Assembly (NCBI GenBank): GCA_026874595.1
Contig: CM049316.1
Coordinates: 50,408,695-50,472,694, forward strand
Length of the DNA: 64,000 nt
Direction of reading: 5' to 3'
Source of the DNA: Sipunculus nudus
Taxonomy: Eukaryota > Annelida > Sipuncula > Golfingiida > Sipunculidae
A model generated the notes under the pieces. It searched no databases and had not been told where the DNA came from. It saw only the letters and a program-made list of their open reading frames with translations. The translations under genes were made by a program, and so were the position numbers. Below, one piece after another: positions 45,812 through 59,292 of the stretch; positions within the stretch are counted from its first letter, which is position 1, and each line of letters starts with the position of its first letter.

Positions 45812-48800
45812 AAACTAGACGACCAGAGGTCGAACGCTTGCCGGAAGTTGAAATGACAGACAGACGGACAGACAGAACATATTGTGGGTTTTCTATTATT
45901 TGAATGACCCTCAGCCTTTGCTGAAAAGTTGTGACCTGTAAAATGAAATATCAGACAAAACAACGAGGAAGCAGACAAAGCTGACCACAAAAGACTAACA
46001 GACAAACATACTGACACATCTGTGATAACAGATTACCAGACAAAACTGCCGAAGATAAAGAAGAGCAAAATTAGCGATGGTTTATGTAGATAAGGTTTAT
46101 AATTTTGGAGATATGGCCAAAACATGATATGTTATGGAGGTAAAGGTGCAGCGCCCCCTAGTGGCTATATCCGGAAAATGAAAAATCTGTTTTGAGATAT
46201 TAGTGAAACACATAAGATGTATCAGTTTTAAAAGGATTCCTGAAAAAAAAACTGGCCTGTAGAATGCTATATATGAGACGCAAGAACCAGCTAGTAGGCG
46301 GATTCGAGGACAACTGACAAACAGACAGACACACTGACAAAGTCATACAAGAATGAGACCAGATGACATTACTAGGTCATGGAGAAGACTCAGGGAAAGA
46401 AAATAAGCCATAGTTTCTGTAATTGAGGCTTTGGGTTTTAGAGATATGGTCAATATAATGATATGTGTGTGAGGGTCAGGTGCAGCGCCACCTAGCGGCC
46501 ATATCCGGAAAATGAAAAAAAAATTGTGAGAAAATATAATATGCATCAGTTTTCAAATGCTTCTTTAAAAACTGTGGCCTGTAGAATGCTATATGCGAGA
46601 CGCAAGAATCAGCAAGCAGCCAAATTTGAGGACAACTGACAAACAGACGGACACACTGACAAAGTGACACAAGATTGAGACCAGATGACATTATCAGTTT
46701 ATGGAAAAGACTCAGAGGGAAAAAATAAGCTATAGTTTATGTAATTGAGCCTTTGGGTTTTAGAGATATGGCCAATCTAATGATATGTGTGTGAGGGTCG
46801 TATGCAGCGCCCCCTAGCAGCAATATTCAAAAAATGAAAAAACAATTTCGAGATACTTGTGTAGGACTAATGATATGTCAGTTTCAAAATGATTCCTGCA
46901 ATTATGTGGCCTTTGGCGCAAGATGAATGAAATCTCGTAATATCTCTATTCACGAGATATTTTACGAGATACTGCAAGACTTGTAATAAAATCTTGTAGT
47001 ACTAGTTGAATGCTACCTTATGCAAAAAACTAGGTCTCTCTAGCTTTAAAACTGACAAAGTTAGAAAAATAAGACCCCTTAATTTCGAATATCATGACTT
47101 TTCTCCCAAAATTTGTAACCATGGTTACGGTAAATTTGAATCAGCTACACACCAGATGACAGGCCTTGGAATGACGATTAAAATGAGCTATTGTTGAAGT
47201 AGATACGACTAATAGTCACAAAGATATGAAGAAAAAACCGTTTTGAGAAGTTTTGATGACCTTGACCTTGACCTTTAACTTATTCTGACCAAAAACAATA
47301 GGGCACCTAGAATTTTAGTTGTTTATCATCCCTGAAAGTTACAAGGTGATTGTGGCAAAATTGTAGCCAGGAGAGTGATGATAAACAAACAAACAAACAA
47401 ACTAGACGACCAGAGGTCGAGCGCTTGCCGGAAGTTGAAATGACAGACAGACGGACAGACAGAACATATTGTTGGTTTTCTATTATTTGAATGACCCTCA
47501 GCGTTTGCTTAGAAGTTGTGGCCTGTAAAATGACATATCAGACAAAGCAACGAGGAAGCAGACAAAGCTGACAACAAAAGACGAACAGACAGACATACTG
47601 ACACATCTGTGATAACAGATTACAGACAAAAGCGCCGAAGGTGAAGAAGAGCAAAATAAGCGATAGTTTATGTAGGTAAGGTTTATAATTTTGGAGAGAT
47701 AACCAAAACATGATATGTTGGGGAGGTGAAAGTGCAGCGCCCCCTTCTGGCTATATCCGGAAAATAAAAAATCTGTTTTGAGATATTAGTGTAACACATA
47801 AGATGTACCAGTTTTAAAAGGATTCCTGAAAAAAAAAACTGTGGCCTGTAGAATGCTATATATGAGACACAAGAACCAGCAAGTAGGCGGATTTTAGGAC
47901 AACTGACAAACAGACCCACTGACAAAGTGACACAAGATTGAGACCAGATGACATTACTAGGTCATGGAGAAGACTCAGGGAAAGAAAATAAGCCATAGTT
48001 TCTGTAATTGTGCCTTTGGATTTAGAGATATGGTCAATATAATGATATGTGTGTGAGGGTCATGTGCAGCGCCACCTAGCGGCTATATCCGGAAAATAGA
48101 AAAATTGTTTTGAGATATTTCTGTAAAACATAATATGCATCAGTTTTCAAATGCTTCTTTCAAAACTGTGGCCTGTAGAATGCTATATGTAAGACGCAAG
48201 AACCAGCAAGCAGGCAAATTTGAGGACAACTGACAAACAGACGGACACACTGACAAAGTGACACAAGATTGAGACCAGATGACATTATCAGTTTATGGAG
48301 AAGACTCAGAGGAAAAAAATAAGCTATAGTTTATGTAAATGAGGCTTTGGGTTTTAGAGATATGGCCAATGTAATGATATGTGTGTGAGGGTCGTTTGCA
48401 GCGCCCCCTAGCAGCCATATTCAAAAAATGAAAAAAAATTTCGAGATACTTGTGTAGGACTTATGATATGTCAGTTTCAAAAAGATTGCTGCAATAATGT
48501 GGCCTTTGGCGCAAGATGAATGAAATCTCGAAATATCTCTATTCACGAGATATTTTACGAGATACTGCAAGACTTGTAATAAAATCTTGTAGTACTAGTT
48601 AAATGCTACCTGATGCAAAAAACTAGATCACTCTAGCTTTAAAACTGACAAAGTTAGAAAAAAAAGACCCCTTATTTTCGAATATCCTGACTTTTCCCCC
48701 AAAATTTGTAACCATGGTTACGGCAAATTTGAGTCAGCTACACACCAGATGACAGGCCTTGGAACGACGATTAAAATGAGCTATTGTTGAAGTAGATACG

Positions 48801-51800
48801 ACTGAAAGTCACACAGATATGAAGAAAAAACCGTTTTAAGAAGTTTTGACGACCTTGACCTTGACCTTTCACCTATATTAACCAAAAACAATAGGGCACC
48901 TAGAAATTATCTTTTTCATCATCCCTTGAAGTTTCAAGGTTATTGTGGCAAAATTGTGGCCAGGAGAGTGCAGACAAACAAACAGACAAACAGACTAGAC
49001 GACCAAAGGTCGAACGCTTGCCGGAAATGACCGGTAATAAGACAGCGAAGTAGACGGACAGTTACTAGGCAGACAGACAGGGAACGTATAACACTGTCTA
49101 TAGTTTTGGAGATATGGCACAATGATGATTGCTGCAGCGCCATCTGGCGGCTATTTCTAGAAGGACAAAAAATAAGTTTCGAGATATTTTATTTTTTTAT
49201 TATATATATTTGATGTATAATTAAAATTTAACCCCCGCAGAATACGACAGAGTCCCCACGAGGTTAAATGCATTAAATCTAGTTCCGGAAATGGCCGGAA
49301 ATAAGACAGCAAAACAGACGGACAGTTACTAGGCAGACAGACAGGGAACGTTTGGATCTGACCAAATGAACAACCGCTATCATGGTTAAAATGGAAGCAC
49401 ATTTTTATGTGATTTCGCTGATTTTCAAGAGCCACAAATGAGTAGACAGACAGACGGAAAATAACTCCATGTGTAGGCAATGTACTCCTGTCATTGAGAA
49501 TAGAAAGCATGAATAAAATAAGCCACAGTCTATAGGAATAAATCTCCATATTTTGAATTTCAAGAATTGTAACCTATATTAGGTCACCATGGTAATGGAA
49601 GAATATGACAATCCTCACGAGGATAAACGCATTAAGTCTAGTTTCACATGCTGCAATCAATGTTGTGACACTGTCTATAGTGTTGGAGATATGGCACTAT
49701 AATTATTGCTGCAGCGCCATCTGGTGGCTATTTTTCTAAAATGAAAAAAAAAATAAGTTTCGAGATATTTTATTTTTATTATATATATTTTGATGTAAAA
49801 TTAAAATTTAACTCCTGCCCCCCAACTGCTTAACCAGGATCCGCCCATATTTTGACACACCCAACTACAAAATCGTGGATCCGTCCCTGGTTTGAAAGAT
49901 TTGCCAGTGATTCCTGGCAACACAAGTGGCCGGACAAGGGGACACAATAAAAATCACAGGTGTGTTCCCTCCACATTTAGCGGCTTCTGTCCTCTATTAA
50001 ATGCTGTTTTGTGAGATTCATGGACGACCGCGCACGCCAACATGCAATTGTAATAGCCTTGCCGGCACTTACCGGTCAACCCTGAAGCCACTTGTGCTCA
50101 CGGCAATTGGATATATTTTCATCATTTGATGAAAAAAGAGGCAAGATTTGACGAGAATTGCAATATAATCACATGATGTGACTGAGAGTGTCAGACGCTG
50201 TCAAATGCTGAAAACTATATGTCTGTAGTGTACAAAATGACAGCATTATAGGCATTTGTTTAAATGGTCCACTGTTCTCGTTTGACGAAAAATGGTGCGA
50301 GATATAACGAAATATGCACATATATCACTTGTATCACTAGTCAAATGATTGTTGAACAATACAAAAATAAAATCTCTAGCATAAAAATGACAGAGATATA
50401 GACATTTGTTGAATATTTTATCAAAATATTGAATATTCTCGTTTGGCGGGAGATGATGTGAGATTTGGCGAGATTTTGCAGTTTTATCATGTTAAGCTTC
50501 CGAAAGGCTACCAGAGGGTGAAAACCTATACTGTTTAACCTAAAACGTGATCGAGTTATCAGCATTTCTGATAAATCTCGTAATTTCTCGTTTGACGGAA
50601 AACAGAGCGAGATTCTGCGAGACTTCAATGGACTGCATTAGAGCCAAAGGAATGCTACCTAACGCAGAAAACTAGACCCTTGTAGTATTAATAACAACGG
50701 AGATAGAAGCAAAAAACTTATTATTTTCAGATTGCCAAGTTTTACCCCAAAATTTGATTACCATGGTAACAGCGGCACAAAAATACATGTACGCAGGAAT
50801 AAGCCAATGATCCTAGTTTCAGATAAGACAATAAACATTGTGTCATGTTAAATATTTTTTGAGATATTGCAGAAAAATGATATGTTACAGTGTTTCATGT
50901 ACCACGCCCCCTGGTGGCTATTTCCAAAAAATGAAAAATTGATTTCGAGATATTTATAAATAACACAAAATATGTCATTTTCAAAGCAATAGTTAAAAAA
51001 ATGGCGACCTCAAGGTCATATTTACTGAAATCTCGAAAAATCTCATTTGACGAGAATTCGGACGCGATTCTACGATACTTGGTACTTTATGATAAACCCC
51101 TGATTCAACACTTCCTGATGCAAAAAACCAGACGTCTCTAGCTCTAAAAATGGAAAAGTTAGAAAAAAAATTCAAATTTTGTGACTTTTCCCCAAAAATA
51201 CATTACCATTGTAACCATTGATCGGGACATTTTGCTAGCATGTGGAAAGGCAACAAAATGAGGAATTAAATGAGCTATAGATTAAGCGCATACGATTATT
51301 ATTGGCGAAGATATGAAGAAAATAAATATTTTAGGTTTTTTGGTGACCCTGACCTTGACCTTTGACCGAACATGACCAAAAACAATAGGCTCCGAGGAGA
51401 ACCAATTATACACTAAATGTATAAGTTTCAGATCAATTGCTTAAAAATTGTGACCTGTAGAGCACAGACAGACAGACAAACAGACTAGACGACCAGAGGT
51501 CGAACGCTTGCCCGAAGCGGAAATAAGAAAGTCAAATTAGGAGACAACATACAGCACACAGTCAGGTTACTTTTGGAACTGGTCCGATGAATTACCCCAA
51601 TTATGGCGGAAAATGACAGAGATATAGACATTTGTTCGATATCTCGAATATTCTCGTTTGGCGGGAGATGGTACGAGATGTAGCGAGATGTGTGTTATTG
51701 TCATGTATAGCTTCCAAAACGCAACAAAATGCTGAAAACGGCTCCTCTTTAGCCGAAAAGGTGACCAAGTTATAAGCATTTCTGTGAAATCTCGTAATTT

Positions 51801-54800
51801 CTCGTTTGGCGATGAACCAAGCAAAATTTCACGAGACTTGCATTTGAATGACTTAGAACCAAGGGAATGCTACCTCATGCAGAAAATTAGACCCTTGTAG
51901 TATAAATATCAACAGAGATAGAAGCAAAAAACTAATTATTTTCAGATTGTCAAGTTTTACCCCAAAATTTGGTTGTCATGGTAACAGCAGCACAAAGCTA
52001 CATATACGGAGGAATAAGCCAATGTTCCTAGTTTCAGATACGACAAAAAAAATGGTGTCACGTTTAATATTTTTTTAGATATTGCAGAAAAATGATATGT
52101 TACAGTGTTTCATGTACCACGCCCCCTGGTGGCTATTTCCAAAAAAATGAAAAATTGATTTCGAGATATTTATTAATGACAGAAAATATATCAATTTCAA
52201 AGCCACTGTTAAAAAAAATGCGACCTGTAGGTCATATTTAATGAAATCTCGGAAACTCTCGTTTGGCGAGAAATGGTGCGAGATTTGGCGAGATTTCAGT
52301 TTTATCATGTCAAACTGCCTATAAGGTACATAATGACCAAAACCAGACGTCTGTTGCTTAAAAATTGACAAAGTTACAAAAAATGGTCGTGTTATTTCCA
52401 ATTTCCATGAATTTTGCCCAAAAAATGTAACCATGGTGACGGCAAATTTAAGTAAGCTACATGTCAAAAGAAAGGCCAGGTGATGACGAAAAAAATGAGC
52501 TATTGCAGAAGTGGATAAGCCTATTTATGGCGAAGTTATAGTGCAAAAACCGTTAACCATACCTGTCGTGACCTTGACCCTTGACCTTGGAGCAATGTTG
52601 ACCAAAAACAATAGGGCACCTAGAAATCGGTTTGTCAATCAAGCCTGTAAATTTCAAGTTGATTGATGCAAAAGTGTGACCTGGAGACTCGTGACAAACA
52701 AACAAACTAGACGACCATAGGTCGAGAGCTTGCCGGACTTAAATGACAGACAAATGGAGAAACAGGACAAACTGACGGTTTTCTATCAATTGAATGACTT
52801 TTTAAGCGATTGCTGGAACGTTTGGCCTGTTGAACGACATATATCACACAAAAGAACATGAAATCAGACATAGCTCAAAACAGACAAATATACTGACACA
52901 CCTGAGAAAACAGACTACAAGTGAAGGTAGAGTTTATAATGTCGGAGATATGGCCAAAAAATGATATGGTGTGGAGGCTCTACCGCAGCATCCCCTAGCG
53001 GCCATATCCCAAAAATTAAAAATTTCTTTTGAGATATTATTGTAAGAAATGTTCCAAAATGTATATATTATTGTAAGAGATGTTCCAATTCCAAAAGGAT
53101 TCCTTCAAAACTGTGGCCTGAAGATTGCTAACTGTAAGACGCAAGATCCAGCAATCAGGCGAAAATGAGGATCACTGACAAACAAACAGACATACTGAAA
53201 AACTGTGGCCTGAAGATTGCTAACTGTAAGACGCAAGATCCAGCAAGCAGGTGAAATAGAGGATCAGTGACAAACAGACAGACATACTGAAAAAATGACA
53301 CAAGAATAAGACCAGATGACTAACTCAGATTATGGAGAAGATTCAAAGGAAGACAATAAGTCATAGTGTTTGTAATTGAAGTTTATAGTTTTGTAGATAT
53401 GGCAAAGAAATATATATAGGGGAGAGGCGAGTGCAACGCCCCCTATTGGCAATATCCAGAAAATGAATAATCTGTTTCGAGATATTACTGTAAGATGTAA
53501 GATGTAATAGTTTAACAAGTGACCCATGGGTCATGACGCTCAGCTGCCAAGCATGACCTGCCACATCATGGGCTGAGATTCACAACTTCCAGTCACATTT
53601 TGAAGAACCAATTTGCCAATATTTTGAAATTTTCTACGACAACAGAAATATACATCACCTATGTCTGGTTAAAACACAGTGACTTGATGGTCTTAGGAAA
53701 AATGAATGATTGTTAAGCTATCGGTAACTATTCCCATAGCTTGCTTGATACCTGTCAGTCTCAAAAGAAACAACAAAAAGGGCAAATATAAGATCAAAAT
53801 ATATAGCAAAAATCAAGGAAATCCATGCAAGAATTATTGAGAAACGGGTGCTTATAAATATGAAGTTTGAACCAAATTGAGTGATGCATAGATATGGCAT
53901 ATGTGAAAGACTGAAGGTTTGGGTTGAACAGTTTCACTTGCAAAATGTTCACAACCATTTAGAATAATTAAGTAATGTGTCCTTGACCTTTGACCTTTGA
54001 ACTCGACATCGATAGGCTTCTTCCCCTATTGGTAGGTCAGCCATATATGACAAATGGAAGGTATAGATTGAAAAGTTTCCTGAAAATGACTCCACACAAA
54101 AAGTGGGTGCAGTGAACTTCACCTTTGACCTCAAATTCAACAGGTCTGTTCCCCTGTTGGCAGAGAAGCGATATCAGTGCTGGGAAGTTTGGAATGAAAT
54201 GTCTAGCTTGAAATGTTTTCACAACCTTTTAAAAAAATTGGATCCTGTTACCCTGATCTTTGATCTTGTGACCTAAAAATCTATAGGATTCTTCTCCCTC
54301 TTAGAAGGTGAAATATATGTAAAAATTCAAAGAATTGGGATGAAAGATTTGGCTTAAAATGCATCCACAGGCATTAAATAAAGGGACTCCTGTGACCTTG
54401 ACCTTTGACCTGTTGACTTCAAAATAATTATGGTTCTTCCCCTGTTGGTAGATGAGCTGTATGTGAAAGATGGAAGTTTTTGGATGAAAATTTTAGCTAA
54501 AAGAATTATTTCTGGGGGGTGCATACACACCCTGTAACTTCAAGAATATAGGTCAGTGACCTAATTTCAGGTTTGCATAGAGATCATTTTAGAACCTCTA
54601 AGACTACATAGGGTTCATGACCCTAGCCCGTACAGTTACGATTTGTGCCCTGCTAACAGACGGACGGCCGGTCAGCAGGATGGACAGATGGAAGGACGAC
54701 GGACAAAGACCCATCGCTATAGCCCAGCATGACTGAAAGTCAGCTGAGCTAAAAATGATCCTTTCAAAACGGTGGCCTGTAGAATGCTATCAGTGAGACT

Positions 54801-57800
54801 CAAGAACCAAAAAGCCGGCGAATTTGAGGACAACTGACAAACAAACAGACAAACTTACAAAGGGACACAAGATGGAGACAAGATGACTTAATCAGGTTAT
54901 GGAGAAGACTCAGAGGAAGAAAATAAGCTATAGTTTATGTAATTGAGGCTTATTATTTTGGAGATATGGCCAAATAATGATATACTGGATATGTTCGACT
55001 GCAGCGCCCTCTAGTGGACATATCCTGAAGACGACAAATGCGTTTCGTGATATTAGTGTATGACATAAGATGTAATAGTTTCAAAAGGATTCGTCCACAT
55101 ATCTGACTTGTTGATTGCTATATCTAAAGTGCAAAAACTAGCAAGCAGGCGAATATGAGGATAAATGACAAACAGACAGACATACTGACAAAGTGACACT
55201 AGATGGACACCAGGTGACTTGACAATGTTTTGAAGAAGACCAAGAGAAAGAAAATAAGCTATAGTTTGTGTAATATAGGTTTACTCTTACGGAAATATGT
55301 TCAAAAACAGATTTTTTTGGAAGGGTCAAGTGCAGCGCCCCCTAGCGGCCATATCGGGAAAATGAAAAAAATTTTTGAGATATTAGTATAATACATAAGA
55401 TGAAGGAACAAACATACACGGGTGACCAACATGCTTTCGAAAATCGAAGATTTCCGGCAAGTAATACAAGTAATAAAGTCTGGACTGTGCCTCCGGGCCG
55501 CAACGCTGCACACGCCGCCTGCCCACCGTAAGGACCCTGTCGCCACTTGCGGCAATTGCACGTGTCTTCGTGGTATGTATCAGTTTCAAAAGGATGCCTG
55601 CATATCTGTGGCCTATAGGGCATGTCACCGTGAAATCGCGAAATCTCATTCGACGAGAAACGGTGCGAGATTTTGCAAGATTTTTGGTTGGATCACCGAG
55701 AACTCACCAAGGGCTACAAGATGCAAAAATTTTGACCTCTCTAGCATAAAAACTGACAGAGTTAGAAGCTGAAAACTGCATATTTTCAAAATTCAAAGGT
55801 TTTACCCCAAAAATAGAGAAATCTGGCAATAGCGCACTTTGGCACCTATGCGCAAAAATAAGCCCATGGACCCTAGTTTAAGGTGCTGTGATGGAAATGG
55901 CCCAATGTTTAATAGTTCTGGAGGTATAGCACCAAAACAAATTTTCATGTTTTTTCATCTGCAACGCCCCCTGGCGGCCATTTCCAAAATCTGAAAAACC
56001 CGTTTCGAGATATTCTTATGTTACATAAAATATCTCAGAATCAGTAAAATTGCTGCAAATTTGAAAAATATCACGAAATTCCATGATTTCTCCCCAAAAT
56101 TGCGTAACCATGGTAACAGCGAAATGAGGCAATTTTGCAGTGTTGGAAGTGGCCATGCAGTGGCAAGTAAAACGGGCTACAGATTAGGTGCCTATGGCTA
56201 TTTTTGACGAAGGTATTAAGAAAAAACCGTTTTTGAGCTTTTTGGTGACCCTGACCTTGACCCTTGACCGATCATGACCAAAAACAATAGGCTCCGAGAA
56301 GAACCGATTATACACTCTATCTATAAGTATCAGGACGATTGGTGCAAAATTGTGGCCTGTAGAGCGGGGACATACAGACAAACAAACAAACGGAACTGAT
56401 CAACATACTTGTCGAAATCTCTGATTCCGGCAAGCAACAAACAAACTAGACGACCAGAGGTCGAGCGCTTGCCGGAAGTTGAAATGACAGACAGACGGAC
56501 AGACAGAACATATTGTGGGTTTTCTACTATTTGAATGACCCTCAGCGTTTGCTGAGAAGTTGTGGCCTGTAAAATGACATATCAGACAAAGCAACGAGGA
56601 AGCAGACAAAGCTGACAACAAAAGACGAACAGACAGACATACTGACACATCTGTGATAACAGATTACAGACAAAAGCGCCGAAGGTGAAGAAGAGCAAAA
56701 TTAGCGATAGTTTATGTAGGTAAGGTTTATAATTTTGGAGAGATAGCCAAAACATGATATGTTGGGGAGGTGAAAGTGCAGCGCCCCCTAGTGGCTATAT
56801 CCGGAAAATGAAAAATCTGTTTTGAGATATTTTAGTGTAACACATAAGATGTACCAGTTTTAAAAGGATTCCTGAAAAAAAACTGTGGCCTGTAGAATGC
56901 TATATATGAGACGCAAGAACCAGCAAGTAGGCGGATTTGAGGACAACTGACAAACAGACACACTGACAAAGTAACACAAGATTGAGACCAGATGGCATTA
57001 CTAGGTCATGGAGAAGACTCAGGGAAAGAAAATAAGCCATAGTTTCTGTAATTGTGCCTTTGGGTTTTAGAGATATGGTCAATATAATGATATGTGTGCG
57101 AGGGTCATGTGCAGCGCCACCTAGCGGCCATATCCGGAAAATAGAAAAATTGTTTTGAGATATTTCTGTAAAACATAATATGCATCAGTTTTCAAATGCT
57201 TCTTTCAAAACTGTGGCCTGTACAATGCTATATGTGAGACGCAAGAACCAGCAAGCAGGCAAATTTGAGGACAACTGACAAACAGACGGACACACTGACA
57301 AAGTGACACAAGATTGAGACCAGATGACATTATCAGTTTATGAAGAAGACTCAGAGGGAAAAAATAAGCTATAGTTTATGTAAATGAGGCTTTGGGTTTT
57401 AGAGATATGGCCGATGTAATGATATGTGTGTGAGGGTCGTTTGCAGCGCCCCCTAGCAGCCATATTCAAAAAATGAAAAATCAATTTCGAGATACTAGTG
57501 TAGGACGTATGATATGTCAGTTTCAAAAAGATTCCTGCAATAATGTGGCCTTTGGCGCAAGATGAATGAAATCTCGAAATATCTCTATTCACGAGATCTT
57601 TTACGAGATACTGCAAGACTTATAATAAAATCTTGTAGTACTACTTAAATGCTACCTGATGCAAAAAACTAGATCACTCTAGCTTTAAAACTGACAAAGT
57701 TAGAAAAATAAGGTCCCTTATTTTCGAATATCCTGACTTTTCCCCCAAAATTTCTAACCATGGTTACGGCAAATTTGAGTCAGCTTCACACCAGATAACA

Positions 57801-59292
57801 GGTCTTGGAACGACGATTAAAATGAGCTATTGTTGAAGTAGATACGACTGAAAGTCACACAGATATGAAGAAAAAACCGTTTTAAGAAGTTTTGACGACC
57901 TTGACCTTGACCTTTCACCTATATTAACCAAAGACAATAGGGCACCTAGAAATTTTCTTTTTAATCATCCCTGTAAGTTTCAAGGTTATTGTGGCAAAAT
58001 TGTGGCCAAGAGAGTGGTGACAAACAAACAAGAACCAGCAAGAAGGCGAATTTGAGGACAACTGACAAACAGACGGACACACTGACAAAGTGACACAAGA
58101 TTGAGTCCAGATGACTACTCCAGATTATGGAGACGACTCAAAGGAAGAAAAAAGCTACAGTCTATGTAACTGAGGTTTATAGTTTTGGAGATATTGCCAA
58201 AGCATGATATGTTGGGAGAGGTTCGAGTTCAGCGCCCCCTAGCGGCCATATCCGGAAAATGAAAAATTGGTTTCGAGATATTAGTTTAAGGCTTAAGATG
58301 TAATAGTTTCAAAAGGATTCTTTCAAAACTGTGGCCTGTAGAATACTATATGTGAGACGCAAGAGCAAGCAGGCGAATTTGAGGACAACTGACAAACAGA
58401 CGGACACAATGACAAAGTGACACAACATTGAGACCAGATGACATTATCAGTTTATGGAGAAGACTCAGAGGGAAAAAATAAGCTAAAGTTTATGTAATTG
58501 AGCTTTGGGTTTTAGAGATATGGCCAATGTAATGATATCTGTGTGAGGGTCGTTTGCAGCGCCCCCTAGGAGCCATATTCAAAAAATGAAAAAACAATTT
58601 CGAGATACTAGTGTAGGACTTATGATATGTCAGTTTCAAAATGATTCCTGCAATAATGTGGCCTTTGGCGCAAGATGAATGAAATCTCGAAATATCTCTA
58701 TTCACGAGATATTTTACGAGATACTGCAAGACTTGTAATAAAATCTTGTAGTACTAGTTGAATGCTACCTGATGCAAAAAACTTGATCACTCTAGCTTTA
58801 AAACTGACAAAGTTAGAAAAATAAGATCCCTTATTTTCGAATATCATGACTTTTCCCCAAAAATTTGTAACCATGGTTACGGCAAATTTGAGTCAGCTAC
58901 ACACCAGATGACAGGCCTTGGAATGACGATTAATATGAGCTATTGTTGAAGTAGATACGACTAATAGTCACAAAGATATGAAGAAAAAAACGTTTTGAGA
59001 ATATTGACGACCTTGACCTTGACCTTTGACCTATTTTAACCAAAAACAATAGGGCACCTAGAAATTATGTTTTCGAACATCCCTGTAAGTTTCAAGGTTA
59101 TTGTGGCAAAATTGTGGCCAGGAGAGTGGTGACAAACAAACAAACAGACAGACAAACAGACAAACAGACATACGCAACTGACCAATATGCTTGCCGAAAT
59201 CTTTGATTCCGGCAAGCAACAAACAAAGAGACAAACAGACATACGCAACTGACGAACATGCTTGCCGAAATCGAAGATTTCCGGCAAGCAAC
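45812..59292. repeat. 13.48-kb macrosatellite unit, copy 3
   Basis: 13,481 bp. Every landmark compared is exactly 13,481 bases from copy 2, so no net length difference was found. By eye I noted fewer than twenty substitutions against copy 2 (for example near 47392, 48662, 49428, 51081, 52636, 54396, 57481, 58442, 58753, 58784 and 58924). The last group is concentrated in the final kilobase. Confidence 0.93.
59188..59290. repeat. Paired hairpins at the end of macrosatellite copy 3
   Basis: Same pair as at 32226-32328 and 45707-45809. Confidence 0.85.
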
